Assembly (NCBI RefSeq): GCF_029891575.1 | Contig: NZ_JARZHF010000005.1 | Span: forward strand, 186,001-250,000 | From: Salipaludibacillus daqingensis | GTDB taxonomy: Bacteria > Bacillota > Bacilli > Bacillales > Salisediminibacteriaceae | Reading direction: 5' to 3' | DNA length: 64,000 nt | Part shown: piece by piece, positions 15,304 to 25,241 of the stretch | Numbering within the stretch: position 1 is the stretch's first letter | Layout of the letters: the number at the start of each line of letters is the position of its first letter | Position numbers and translations under genes: made by a program | Notes under the pieces: generated by a model | The model's database searches: none | The model's input: only the letters and a program-made list of their open reading frames with translations | Told to the model about the DNA's origin: nothing

Positions 15304-18300
15304 CTAATTTTTCGAAAGATATAACTCAACATTGTGTTTTTCGCCATCATTTATCAATAAAACAGATGGTATAGTTCCAACAAATTCTTTTACCTCATTA
15401 TCTACAGTTAATACTTGTTTAGAACCACCTTTTTGATGAATAACTTTGATTTGGTAGCTCGATTCACCATACCGATAGCTCAAAGAATACTCTGGCCAAT
15501 CTTCCGGTATACACGGGTCAATGTACAAAATATCCCCCCTCCGTTTTATTCCAAGAATGCCTTCGAGACCCGCTTGGTACATCCACCCTGAAGCGCCTGT
15601 ATACCATGTCCATCCTGCCTGACCTTTATGAGGATCAGCAGTATATACATCCGCTGCCATTACGTAAGGTTCTCCTTTATATTCCCTCACTTCATGGTCT
15701 GTTCGCGTATGTGTCATTGGGTTAAGTAAATGGAATAACTCCATTGCTAAATTACCTTTTCCAAGCTGACAATATGCGATAATACTCCAAATCACTCCAT
15801 GAGTATATTGGGCTCCGTTTTCTCTGATTCCAGGTGGATATCCTTGAATATACCCTGGACTATCATCCGTTTTATCAAAAGGGGGTGTCAACAATTGAAT
15901 AACGGAAAGTTCTCTGTCCACCAGTTCACGGTTGAACGACTCCATAGCCTGCACAGCCCGTTCCTTTGGTGCTGCTCCTGAAATAACTGACCATGACTGA
16001 GCAATGGCATCAATGCGACACTCATCATTTTCAGTTGAACCTATCCAATTTCCCTTATCTGTAAAGGCTCTTCTGTACCAATGACCGTCCCATCCATGCT
16101 TATTTAAAGCGATTGCCAATTTATCTTTCACTTCGACAAAAAATTGTGCTTTTGACTTATTACCTTGATCGTATGACAATTTTTCAAATCGAGTTAATAT
16201 GTCACACATAAACCAACCTAACCAAACACTTTCACCCCGACCTTCAGCCCCTACCAAATTCATTCCATCGTTCCAGTCGCCTACCCCAATTAGTGGTAGG
16301 CCGTGCTCGCCTATTCTTTCTAATGCTTTGTTTATCGCTCGCAAACAGTGATCGTAAATCGTTCCTGATTCTGAAGATACTACTGTTGACTCATAACGTT
16401 CATGTTCCCCTTCCTGAAGTGGTTCACTCTGCAAGAATGGCACCGTTTCATCTAGAATTGAAATATCTCCAGTATGTTCGATGTAGCGGGAAACACAATA
16501 TGGTAACCAAAGAAGATCATCAGAGAACATCGTTCGAATACCTTTCTCCGTCTCTTCGTGCCACCAATGTTGAACGTCACCTTCTACATACTGATGAGCT
16601 GCATGAAGTAAAATTTGTTGCTTTGTTATTTCCGGCAGCGAATGAAGCAACGAAAGAGAATCTTGCAATTGGTCTCTGTATCCATAAGCACCTCCTGACT
16701 GATAAAAGGCCGTACGTCCCCACATTCTGCATGCTAAAGTTTGATAACCAAGCCATCCGTTTAAAAGAATATCCATTTCAAGAGATGGGGTTTGAACTTG
16801 AATTTGATCTAAGCTACGTTCCCAATAAGCTTGCACTTCTTTCAAAGCTTGATCACAGGCAGAGCTTTGACGATATTTCTGCACTAGTTCCGAGACCTTT
16901 TCTTCGGACTCATCACAACCTATCAGAATATAGACCTCCTGCTCTTCGTATGGTTGAAGACTTATTTTGGTTTGTACGGCGCCACAGTTTTCATGAAAGG
17001 TTCCTGTTCGACCTGATAAATGATTCCTTTGCATCGATGCTGGCTCTTCCATATCACCGTTTCTTCCGATAAATTCATTTCTATCAGCAGTCCATGATAT
17101 GGAATCCATCACTCCTTCTGTAAAGATACCTAAAAAAGCATTCGCATCCCGGAAAGTTTCTTGATACGTATTCCGTGCAGTCAGAATGTTTAGTGACTCT
17201 TGCCAATCTGTCACGATAAAAGGACTGTTATTCTCACGTTGCACCCCTAAAACCCATTCGGCGTAATACGTTAATGACAACCTTTTCGGTTCAAAAGATT
17301 GGTTTTTCACCTTCACTTTAATGATCTTTATTGGATCTTTTAATGGAACATACACAGTCATTTTATGCTCGATACCATTTGTTTCATGCTCAAAATTTGT
17401 AAATCCTCTACCATGTGTTACGAAATATTGTTTTTCTTCTCGTTTATTAGAAGAAGAGGTTCCTGACCAAAAATCCCCCGTTTCTTCGTCCCTTAAAAAT
17501 AGTTTTTCTGCTGGCGGATCAAGAACAGGATCGTTCGACCAAGGTGTTATTTTGCATTGACTGCTATTTTTCCACCACGTATACCCAGTACCTAACTCTG
17601 AGATGAGACAACCAAAAGAAGGATTGGACAAAACGTTAATCCAAGGAGCTGGCAATGGATTGTTACTTTTCATTAAAATACGATACTCTTTCCCATTTTC
17701 AGAAAAACCTCCCCATCCATTATAGAAAAGCAACCCTTTTACCTTTTCTTTTAATGACACATTAAGGTTATCTTCTTTTCTCGCTATCTTTTCAGGGATG
17801 AGTTTCTCAGGGAATATATGACTCGATTGTTCTTTCGGGAAATTTAATTGTGATTCCAAAGTTGGCCCACGAGCATGTAAAGTCAGTCGAGCAACCGAAA
17901 TGAATAGACCTCTATCATCTTCATCTAATTGCGTTGCTTCAATGACGTGAACCCCTGTCATCTGTGCACCGAAGCGACCAACCCCGTGTTCAACTGTTTG
18001 CTGAAGTGCTTCCTGGAGTTTTTGATGATACCCTTCTTCCGATTCATTAAAGATAACGAGGTCAAAGAGTATACCATGTCTTCGTAAATATTCATGAGCC
18101 ATCGCCATATGGACAACAAATTTCATGTCATTAATATGTTCTACTCTGACGAGGATAATCGGACGATCACCTGATATACCGAATGCCCAAAGTTTAGATT
18201 GTCCATATCTATTTAACAAAATATACTTTTCTCGTTCTTTCCTTAAAGGAGGACAGTATAATATTTGCCCTGCCAATGTTTGAAAAATATTTGCCTCTTT

Positions 18301-21300
18301 GTTTGATAATTGTAAATTTCTTAATTCTATTTCACTTCTATTCCAAGACATTTGGTAAGTGCGATCAACCAATTCATTTGAAGTAAAGTAACGAACTGTT
18401 TCTAAAGCATCCTCACATGTTTCTGATACAGCTGTTATAGCAGCTAGTTGGACTTTTTCTCCAGACTGTATCGTTACTCGTTTTTTCATCACAAAGGCAG
18501 GGTCAGCTACAGCCCCTGTTTTTCCTTTTAAACGCGAACGAATCCCTTGTGGATTTGAAATGTTATTTCCTCTCCCAATAAAAGTACTTCTGTCCGTTTC
18601 ATACTCTAAAGAACTTGACGGATGATCATTTACCACTAGTGAATGAGCTGCCCATAGAGATTCACCGTTGACTTCTCGAGGTCTTCTGCCAGCAAGAAGA
18701 CAGCTGGATTCAGAATCATAAGACGTTCGAATAAATAACTTACTAAATGCTGGATGAGTTTCATCTGCAATTTTATTTGCTAATGCTATTTCTGAAAATG
18801 TTGTCACCTCAATAACTTTTGTTTCTTCACTTGTGTTCACAAGCGTCAAACGTCTTACTTCTGCATTTCTTTCAGGCGAAACACAAACTTCCATATATGT
18901 CTCCATTGCATTATTCTTATGCACAAAAACAGCCCGACCTAGTTCAAATTCTGCTGTCTGTTCCTCTGATTCCGCTTGAACTGGTTGATAAGAAGGGGAC
19001 CAAATGCGGTCGTTACTCGTGTCACGAATATACATGTAACTTCCCCATGAATCTCTCACAGGGTCTTGACGCCATCTTGAAACGGTGTGTCCTTTGTATT
19101 GACTGAACCCGCTTCCGGTGGTTGTAATAAACGTAGAAAATTTCCCGTTTGAGAGCACACACATTTCGGGTGTCTTCGTATGAACAGAAGGAAACCGTCT
19201 CTTTGAAGATATGTTTTCAACTGGTTTTAAATAGTGCTCGTGCTTGCGATTCATGGCATGATGCTCAATCACTTTTATCTGCTTCGGCATACGCTCTTGT
19301 AAAAGAAGCTCTGCTGCACGTATTGATTTATTTCGATGAAAACGATCAATCATCACATCATCAAGCAGAAGGTTTGCAATCGTTAATAAGCTCATTCCTT
19401 GATGGTGGGCCATATAACTTTGTATCACTTTATAATTAGAGTCTCGTGGCAATCTCTTTTTTGTGAAATCAATCGCCTCATAAAATCCGTACTTTCCACG
19501 TCCATTCAATTTTTCTAGTTCCTTCAGAGAATGAACGCCCTCATTCTTAGCAAAAGGCAGCGCTAAAACAGTAGCATATGGAGAAACAACGAGATCTTGT
19601 TCAAGCCCTCTTTTAAAACCAAGTCCAGGAGTTCCAAATGCTCGGTACTGATAGTTCATCTGATAATCAAATGCGTAATAACCTGATTCTGATATTCCGA
19701 ATGGAATCCCCCGTTGTTTAGCATAATCAATTTGCCTTTGCACAACGGAATGATAAGTGTGATCCCATAAAGACCGACGGTACGATCTCATAAACATATT
19801 CGGCATGAGATACTCAAACATCGTTCCTGACCAAGACAATAAAACAGGTTCATTATCAACCTTTGTCATTGTTCGCCCTAAAGCATTCCAGTGAGAGACT
19901 GAAACTTGGCCAAAAGCAATAGCAATAAAGCTTGCTTGTCTAGCTTCAGAAGCCATTAGATCATACAGAACATCATCTTGGCTGAGCCTTTCCTCATGAT
20001 AACCTAGTGAAAATAGTTTTGATTTATGGTTATATAATGGTCGAAAATCTACTGCATAAATAAGTTTGTTTAATCGAAGATGCAGCTGTTTAAGTCGTTC
20101 CTTATTCGTTAGTCTCTTATTAATTCTATAGTCATTTATATTCACAGGCGCAAGTTCTTCCGACAGCGCTAATTGATGAGCATTAGCTGTTATTTCAGGT
20201 TCTTCTGAAGGATCTATTGTATAATTATAAGATCCCAACCACTCCAGTATCGCTTCGTTCACAGTTATCAATGATCCTACAAAGTTCCCTGAGTCTACTG
20301 TAGAAACATATTTGGGATGTAAAGGGATTAGTGTAGTTGTGTCGTACCAGTTATACAAGTGCCCTTGCCATTTTTCCATTTTTTCAATTGTCATAATCGT
20401 GTTATCCATTCGATCCATCATCTCGATTAACGAGATAAAGCCCATGTCTTTAGCTGCTACAATACTGCAGAGATAGAGCCCTATGTTTGTAGGCGACGTG
20501 CGGTGAGCAATACCTCTAGGTGGATTAAATTGAACATTATCCGGTGGCAGCCAGTTATCTTGTTTTGTGACATAGTCTTCATAAAAAGACCAAATTTCTT
20601 TTGATAAAATAGACAACTCCTGTTTTTCTAATTCAGAGAGTTTTATTTTTTTCTCGTTTATTGGACTGTTTAGCCAATTAATAACAAAAGGTGCAATCAC
20701 CCATAAAGTTGTCAAACTTATCATAATAAACTGCTCGAATGCATTACCGATTACCATGACAGCAATCAAAAATATCCCAACAATAATATAACCACTAGCC
20801 ACCCCTGATAAGATTGGTGAATCTTTCTTTTCACTAAATCGATCTACATCTGCAGCTGGAGTCCATTCTAGTAATCGACGCTTCGAATAAGTCAATCGAT
20901 AAATGGTTCTTATGATGGCATCTAATAAGACAACCGTTTGAAATGGCAAAGTTATCATTGTTACCAACACTTGGGCAGTCGTATGAGCAACTGCTTTTAT
21001 ATACCAACGTTTTTGATTAATCGTAAAGACCTTTCGAATGACTGGCAAAAATAGTGTAGCGAAAAAGAGTATTGTCCAAAACAAAGCACTTCCTGGAAGA
21101 ACCGTTAAACCTGCCAAAAGCATCAGAAACAAAACTGGAGACAATAAGCTTCTTCTTAAGTTATCGATGATTTGCCACTTCGTTAGGGAAGATAAATCAA
21201 CAGGCTGAAGCTCTCCCTTTTGGTTACGTACTTTAGGGAGTAACCATAAAAGAAGTTGCCAATCTCCCCTTACCCATCGGTGTAACCTTTTTTGATAAGC

Positions 21301-23529
21301 CATATATTTAATCGGATGACCGTCTACTAACTCTATGTCCGAGAGTAAACCAGCCCGCAAAAAACCACCTTCAAGCAAGTCATGGCTAAGTAACCTATTT
21401 TCTGGAACTCTTTCGGATAATACTTCGTGAAAACTATCGACGTCAATAATCCCTTTTCCTGTGAAAATCCCTTCGCCTAAACAGTCTTGGTATGGATCAG
21501 ATACTGTAAATGAATAAGGATCAACGCCTGGTTCAGCCGCCCATAATGAGGCGAAACGAGAACGGTCAGCTACGTCATAACTCATACCAATTCGTGGTTG
21601 AAGAACGCCGTATCCATCAATCACTCTCGTTTTAGTCTGATTTAATTTTGGACGATTAAAAGGTAAATGAATCGTACCGATCATCCTTTTTGCACTTTCA
21701 AGAGGCAGTTCCGTATCAGCATCTAATGTGATGAGATAGCGAATTTCCTGAATTACATGTCGATTGCCGAAAGAAACGTGATAGCTAGTATTAGATTTTC
21801 CTTTTATTAAATGGATAAACTCAACTAGTTTCCCCCTTTTTCTTTCCCACCCCATCCATATATTTTCTGAATCGTTCCAAACTCTCTTCCGGTGAAACAG
21901 ATGGAAAGAGCCCTCTGGGTATGTTTCCATTAATCGGTTTAACTCTTTTTTAGCAACCTTCAACAGTTCATCATCTTTAGCTGAATGTTGTTTATTCGAA
22001 CTTTTAAAGTCTCCTAACAGAGCAAAATGAATATGCTGATCTCTATTGGCTAAATAATGCAATTCAAGACGTTCTGTTAATTTTTCTACTTCTTCCGTTG
22101 TGGACCATATAACTGGTATAACAACCATCGTCTGGGCGTCTTCAGGCACCCCTTCTGAAAAATCATATTTGAGTAATGGAATCGGACGAGTTATTTTTTC
22201 GATTATCCAATGAGTAGCTACTATCGCCCATTCACTAGCTGGAATGAATAATACTAGTCCGAGTAGTATCCATTCTCCTATTGAAAAAAGTTGCTCTTGT
22301 GAAATGATGACGATTAGAGCCGTGAAAACAATTAAAAATAAAACGACAGATAAAGAAAAAAAAGATTCAGGTGCTCTTTTTTTCAATATATTTTCTGGAA
22401 TTTTCTTCGGTTGACTACACATTTTCAGCGCTTTTCTTAAAGATGAAAGCCCCTCTGCTTCTAATAGATAATAAGATACAATCGCTTGCTTGGGTAAATT
22501 TTCGTCCTTGTTCCCCTCGCATCTTTTCATGACATCATCTGCTAATTCACGTGCTTGTGATGCAACTAGGTTCTCAGGAACTTTTAGGCGCCGAGATAGT
22601 CTTTCTATACTATTCCGCAACGTTTCCCTGCTCGAAAAATCCATTTTCGGATAAACACCAGCTAGTTCCTTGTTGAGCGTTTGTTCGACCATGCTTAATT
22701 CTTCAAACTTTTCGCTCCAATCTAAGCGAGAAAGCTTCCGCATACTCGTAATTAAATGACCTGTTGTTACTTGGTATCTTGCTTGAAGCTGATATTCATA
22801 AGACAAGATTTGATCTAAACTTTCTGAATCATTATCGAGTTTACATACTAACCATTCGCCTACTGTTGCAGAGTAATCGGCACGCTCACGTAGATGCTTA
22901 ACTAGATGCACAGCCACCGGACCTGACAAGGGTATTTCGTATCCAGCTTTTTCGATTATATCCGTCAATTTTTCAGGACTTAAATCCGCCGTCTCTATCC
23001 CAGCAAGCATGTTATCCACTTGCACACAGATTTCGTGACGCTCCGTAATTGTTTCCATAGTTTTCGAAAGGTACCTAATTAATGCCAAACGCATCATCAT
23101 CGGAATCGCCCATAATTCAGCTATTGAAAGAACAGAAACTTCTTGATATGCATGAATAAAATGACTTAATCCATCTTTATTCATAAATCCTTCCGTAATC
23201 TTTACATAATCATTACAAACGGAAAGAATCCTTGACTCCCCCGTTTTTTCAAGATGAGGCAAGGATTTTATATATGGATTCGTTAAACTTTGTTTGATTG
23301 TGAGATATTGTTCTTCAATAAATTCGATATTATCAAGAAGCCAATCTTCAGCTGGAGGAGTGCAAGTTGACTCCTTTTTCTCTAACTTCGTCACTAACAA
23401 ACGTATTTCCTCAAGGTGAGCCTCATTCCTCTTCCAAAAAAGATTCGTTGATTTTCTACTTGTAAAAGGATCATGTTCTAGCGCAGAAATGTGTGCCTTC
23501 TCCTTGATTTGCTGTAAAGTTAACGTCAT
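15304..23529 (-). CDS. Cyclic beta-1,2-glucan synthase (GT84 - cyclization domain - GH94)
   Basis: A giant 2741-residue multi-pass membrane enzyme. Order: an N-terminal helical region to about 370; transmembrane helices near 388-440; a GT84 glycosyltransferase with LDADTELP near 600 and HRWVRGDWQLLLWLLP near 755; a membrane block around 780-980; a glycoamylase-like cyclization domain (the GH189 type, as I recall) with ISESGYYAFDYQMNYQYRAF near 1280 and YMAHHQGMSL near 1375; and a C-terminal GH94 phosphorylase-like module with YGYRDQLQDSL near 2285 and GDWNDGMNLVG near 2420. This is the ChvB/NdvB architecture. It uses UDP-glucose to build and cyclise beta-1,2-glucan. Function in a Gram-positive cell without a periplasm is open. 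gtaB follows. Confidence 0.9.
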   Translation of the reverse strand: MTLTLQQIKEKAHISALEHDPFTSRKSTNLFWKRNEAHLEEIRLLVTKLEKKESTCTPPAEDWLLDNIEFIEEQYLTIKQSLTNPYIKSLPHLEKTGESRILSVCNDYVKITEGFMNKDGLSHFIHAYQEVSVLSIAELWAIPMMMRLALIRYLSKTMETITERHEICVQVDNMLAGIETADLSPEKLTDIIEKAGYEIPLSGPVAVHLVKHLRERADYSATVGEWLVCKLDNDSESLDQILSYEYQLQARYQVTTGHLITSMRKLSRLDWSEKFEELSMVEQTLNKELAGVYPKMDFSSRETLRNSIERLSRRLKVPENLVASQARELADDVMKRCEGNKDENLPKQAIVSYYLLEAEGLSSLRKALKMCSQPKKIPENILKKRAPESFFSLSVVLFLIVFTALIVIISQEQLFSIGEWILLGLVLFIPASEWAIVATHWIIEKITRPIPLLKYDFSEGVPEDAQTMVVIPVIWSTTEEVEKLTERLELHYLANRDQHIHFALLGDFKSSNKQHSAKDDELLKVAKKELNRLMETYPEGSFHLFHRKRVWNDSENIWMGWERKRGKLVEFIHLIKGKSNTSYHVSFGNRHVIQEIRYLITLDADTELPLESAKRMIGTIHLPFNRPKLNQTKTRVIDGYGVLQPRIGMSYDVADRSRFASLWAAEPGVDPYSFTVSDPYQDCLGEGIFTGKGIIDVDSFHEVLSERVPENRLLSHDLLEGGFLRAGLLSDIELVDGHPIKYMAYQKRLHRWVRGDWQLLLWLLPKVRNQKGELQPVDLSSLTKWQIIDNLRRSLLSPVLFLMLLAGLTVLPGSALFWTILFFATLFLPVIRKVFTINQKRWYIKAVAHTTAQVLVTMITLPFQTVVLLDAIIRTIYRLTYSKRRLLEWTPAADVDRFSEKKDSPILSGVASGYIIVGIFLIAVMVIGNAFEQFIMISLTTLWVIAPFVINWLNSPINEKKIKLSELEKQELSILSKEIWSFYEDYVTKQDNWLPPDNVQFNPPRGIAHRTSPTNIGLYLCSIVAAKDMGFISLIEMMDRMDNTIMTIEKMEKWQGHLYNWYDTTTLIPLHPKYVSTVDSGNFVGSLITVNEAILEWLGSYNYTIDPSEEPEITANAHQLALSEELAPVNINDYRINKRLTNKERLKQLHLRLNKLIYAVDFRPLYNHKSKLFSLGYHEERLSQDDVLYDLMASEARQASFIAIAFGQVSVSHWNALGRTMTKVDNEPVLLSWSGTMFEYLMPNMFMRSYRRSLWDHTYHSVVQRQIDYAKQRGIPFGISESGYYAFDYQMNYQYRAFGTPGLGFKRGLEQDLVVSPYATVLALPFAKNEGVHSLKELEKLNGRGKYGFYEAIDFTKKRLPRDSNYKVIQSYMAHHQGMSLLTIANLLLDDVMIDRFHRNKSIRAAELLLQERMPKQIKVIEHHAMNRKHEHYLKPVENISSKRRFPSVHTKTPEMCVLSNGKFSTFITTTGSGFSQYKGHTVSRWRQDPVRDSWGSYMYIRDTSNDRIWSPSYQPVQAESEEQTAEFELGRAVFVHKNNAMETYMEVCVSPERNAEVRRLTLVNTSEETKVIEVTTFSEIALANKIADETHPAFSKLFIRTSYDSESSCLLAGRRPREVNGESLWAAHSLVVNDHPSSSLEYETDRSTFIGRGNNISNPQGIRSRLKGKTGAVADPAFVMKKRVTIQSGEKVQLAAITAVSETCEDALETVRYFTSNELVDRTYQMSWNRSEIELRNLQLSNKEANIFQTLAGQILYCPPLRKEREKYILLNRYGQSKLWAFGISGDRPIILVRVEHINDMKFVVHMAMAHEYLRRHGILFDLVIFNESEEGYHQKLQEALQQTVEHGVGRFGAQMTGVHVIEATQLDEDDRGLFISVARLTLHARGPTLESQLNFPKEQSSHIFPEKLIPEKIARKEDNLNVSLKEKVKGLLFYNGWGGFSENGKEYRILMKSNNPLPAPWINVLSNPSFGCLISELGTGYTWWKNSSQCKITPWSNDPVLDPPAEKLFLRDEETGDFWSGTSSSNKREEKQYFVTHGRGFTNFEHETNGIEHKMTVYVPLKDPIKIIKVKVKNQSFEPKRLSLTYYAEWVLGVQRENNSPFIVTDWQESLNILTARNTYQETFRDANAFLGIFTEGVMDSISWTADRNEFIGRNGDMEEPASMQRNHLSGRTGTFHENCGAVQTKISLQPYEEQEVYILIGCDESEEKVSELVQKYRQSSACDQALKEVQAYWERSLDQIQVQTPSLEMDILLNGWLGYQTLACRMWGRTAFYQSGGAYGYRDQLQDSLSLLHSLPEITKQQILLHAAHQYVEGDVQHWWHEETEKGIRTMFSDDLLWLPYCVSRYIEHTGDISILDETVPFLQSEPLQEGEHERYESTVVSSESGTIYDHCLRAINKALERIGEHGLPLIGVGDWNDGMNLVGAEGRGESVWLGWFMCDILTRFEKLSYDQGNKSKAQFFVEVKDKLAIALNKHGWDGHWYRRAFTDKGNWIGSTENDECRIDAIAQSWSVISGAAPKERAVQAMESFNRELVDRELSVIQLLTPPFDKTDDSPGYIQGYPPGIRENGAQYTHGVIWSIIAYCQLGKGNLAMELFHLLNPMTHTRTDHEVREYKGEPYVMAADVYTADPHKGQAGWTWYTGASGWMYQAGLEGILGIKRRGDILYIDPCIPEDWPEYSLSYRYGESSYQIKVIHQKGGSKQVLTVDNEVKEFVGTIPSVLLINDGEKHNVELYLSKN

Positions 23530-23642
23530 GGTTTATTGCCTCCAAAAATGTCTTTTAAAATGAAAGGTTTCTCTATACAAAGATTTTCATTTTTGGAGAC
23601 AATTATTCATTTATTGATGATAAACTTTTTTAAAAGGGGAAA

Positions 23643-23677
23643 CTAAAAAAGCAATCCCTCTTGAGAGACTGCTTTTA
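23643..23677 (-). terminator. Terminator after the oxidase cluster
   Basis: AAAAGCAATCCCTC pairs with GAGAGACTGCTTTT with two mismatches. On the minus strand the stem is followed by TTTTTTAGTT. It closes the ba3-oxidase cluster before the glucan synthase gene. Confidence 0.7.
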
Positions 23678-23780
23678 CTAGACGTATTTGTATCATTTCT
23701 TCTTGTCTATTTTAAAGAATTATTCATTCAAATAACCGAAGAAATGATTGATTCTCCGCACTGATTATCTTTATGATTTT

Positions 23781-24344
23781 TCACTCTCGTTCATAGGCTG
23801 TTGGATCAACGAGCCCATTGTATACTAGATAAATGGTCATACACACCCCCATTGTAAGAAACCCCCATCCAAGAGTCACTTGCTCGATAATTAAGTAGTT
23901 GTTGCATAGTTGCTCCGGCCACTTAATATATAACCAACCCATTGCAAAAAAGATCATTGTAAAAATCATAATGACTGCATTTTTCATTTTCGAACTTATT
24001 TTTTGCCAACTATCCCGCAATGGGACCCCAGCTAAAAATGGAAGACTAATATATTTAAATAATTCAACCGTCTGAAAGGTGAGTGCATCGTCCATCGCTC
24101 GAGGAATCATCCAATAAATCATAATAATTGAAAATAGTAAAATACCAGGTATACCATTGTGATTCCAGTTCTCAAAAAACTGTGGAAACTTGTTTTGAAA
24201 GAAAATAGCCATTAGAAAACCTGCAATGACCAACAGAGGCATTTGCATGTGCATATGAACAATCATAATAGACTCCAACAAATATGCAACTGGAGGAAGT
24301 GCTAAGAAAATTAGCAATAAGAAGCCAAAGATAAATTGATTCAT
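23781..24344 (-). CDS. Membrane protein of the ba3 oxidase cluster, CtaG-like
   Basis: A 187-residue protein with about five hydrophobic segments (residues 3-25, 32-50, 67-85, 118-137, 155-175). The histidines in MIVHMHMQMP and the stretch YWMIPRAMDDAL recall the caa3-type assembly factor CtaG, though the protein is much shorter than CtaG (about 280). It follows the SCO gene by 3 bases and ends the oxidase cluster, so a role in copper delivery or oxidase assembly is the best guess. The family assignment is not certain. Confidence 0.55.
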   Translation of the reverse strand: MNQFIFGFLLLIFLALPPVAYLLESIMIVHMHMQMPLLVIAGFLMAIFFQNKFPQFFENWNHNGIPGILLFSIIMIYWMIPRAMDDALTFQTVELFKYISLPFLAGVPLRDSWQKISSKMKNAVIMIFTMIFFAMGWLYIKWPEQLCNNYLIIEQVTLGWGFLTMGVCMTIYLVYNGLVDPTAYERE

Positions 24345-24347
24345 TGG

Positions 24348-24989
24348 TTATTCCTCCTCTTCATTCGCTAGTACGTCATTCACTCTGTTAGCAGCTGAAT
24401 CAACATCGGTATAATCCATGATATCTTTGAGTCGACCTTGTTCGTCTACTAAATAAAAAGCTGAATTATGGGCGAAATCTCCCTCTCCATCTGGAATGAC
24501 CGTTACTCCATACGTCTTTAATAAGGAATTTAGTTCTGTTTGATCGTTAATTCGTGCCATTCGCCACGTTTCTCCATCAGCTTGAAAGTGATTTTTGTAA
24601 TGATCTAACGTGGGAGGGTCATCTTGTTCAGGATCAAAGCTAATACTTAAAAATAGTATATCTTCTCCTATATACTCACTTGGAATTTGGTCATAAACCC
24701 TCCCCATATTCATTTCTAATAAGGGACATTCGTCAACACAGGCTGTATACATAAATGTAATAAATAAATAGTTACCCTCAAATTCTGAAATAGGATACTC
24801 TCTACCATTACTGTCTTCTAATATAACTTCGGGTAATGCAGGTTTTTCTTCTAAAAGGTTATATACTCTAGCGGTTTCTGCCGTATACGCTTTGAACCCA
24901 TCTGTTCCAACATAAAACAAGCTAAATCCAAACAGTAATACGAGAAGAAACGCAAATCCTGTTTGTCTTTTTTGGATCATCGTAATCAC
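24348..24989 (-). CDS. SCO1/SenC-type copper chaperone for cytochrome oxidase
   Basis: 213 residues with an N-terminal membrane anchor at about 10-28 and an outward thioredoxin-like domain. The copper-binding CVDEC motif is near residue 84, and the third ligand His is in GDFAHNSAFYLVD near 180. It delivers copper to the CuA site of subunit II. It sits in the oxidase cluster downstream of subunit I, with the CtaG-like gene 3 bases after it. Confidence 0.9.
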   Translation of the reverse strand: MITMIQKRQTGFAFLLVLLFGFSLFYVGTDGFKAYTAETARVYNLLEEKPALPEVILEDSNGREYPISEFEGNYLFITFMYTACVDECPLLEMNMGRVYDQIPSEYIGEDILFLSISFDPEQDDPPTLDHYKNHFQADGETWRMARINDQTELNSLLKTYGVTVIPDGEGDFAHNSAFYLVDEQGRLKDIMDYTDVDSAANRVNDVLANEEEE

Positions 24990-25104
24990 TTCCTAGATTC
25001 ACTTTAATTAAACTCCGTTATTTTCTAACTAAGCCATTCATGCTAAAGATTATCTCATGATGAATGAAAATAACTGACTGTTCCTGATGATGGTAATTAA
25101 CAGC

Positions 25105-25202
25105 TATGCCGGACACTCCAGCGGAAGAAGGGATCAAGCGAGCCCTCACAAGGCATCAGCCTGAGAAGGCTTGCCGATTCCTCCGCGGAAAGGGAGGGCC
25201 AA
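25105..25202. repeat. GC-rich structured intergenic element
   Basis: In the 250-base gap between the SCO and subunit I genes, about 100 bases are clearly GC-rich compared with their surroundings. A nested fold is visible: GCCCTC (25142-25147) with GAGGGC (25194-25199), enclosing GGCA/TGCC and AGCCT-GAGA-AGGCT (25152-25175), a stem capped by a GNRA-like loop. The flanks carry CAGCGGAAG and CCGCGGAAAG motifs. It resembles, from memory, the dispersed GC-rich repeats common in Bacillaceae intergenic regions, apparently decayed. A structured RNA is the alternative. Confidence 0.45.
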
Positions 25203-25241
25203 AAAACTCTCCAGTATTTTCAAGGGAGCCTCTCTTTATTT

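Noticed and set aside
15255-15350. N-terminal extension of gtaB overlapping the glucan synthase end
   Set aside because: The family begins at MTRKIRKAVIPAAG, and ATG 15254 has GGAGGGG at the right distance.
16293-17072. 259-codon plus-strand frame
   Set aside because: Antisense to the GH94 part of the glucan synthase, with no homologous motifs or ribosome binding site.
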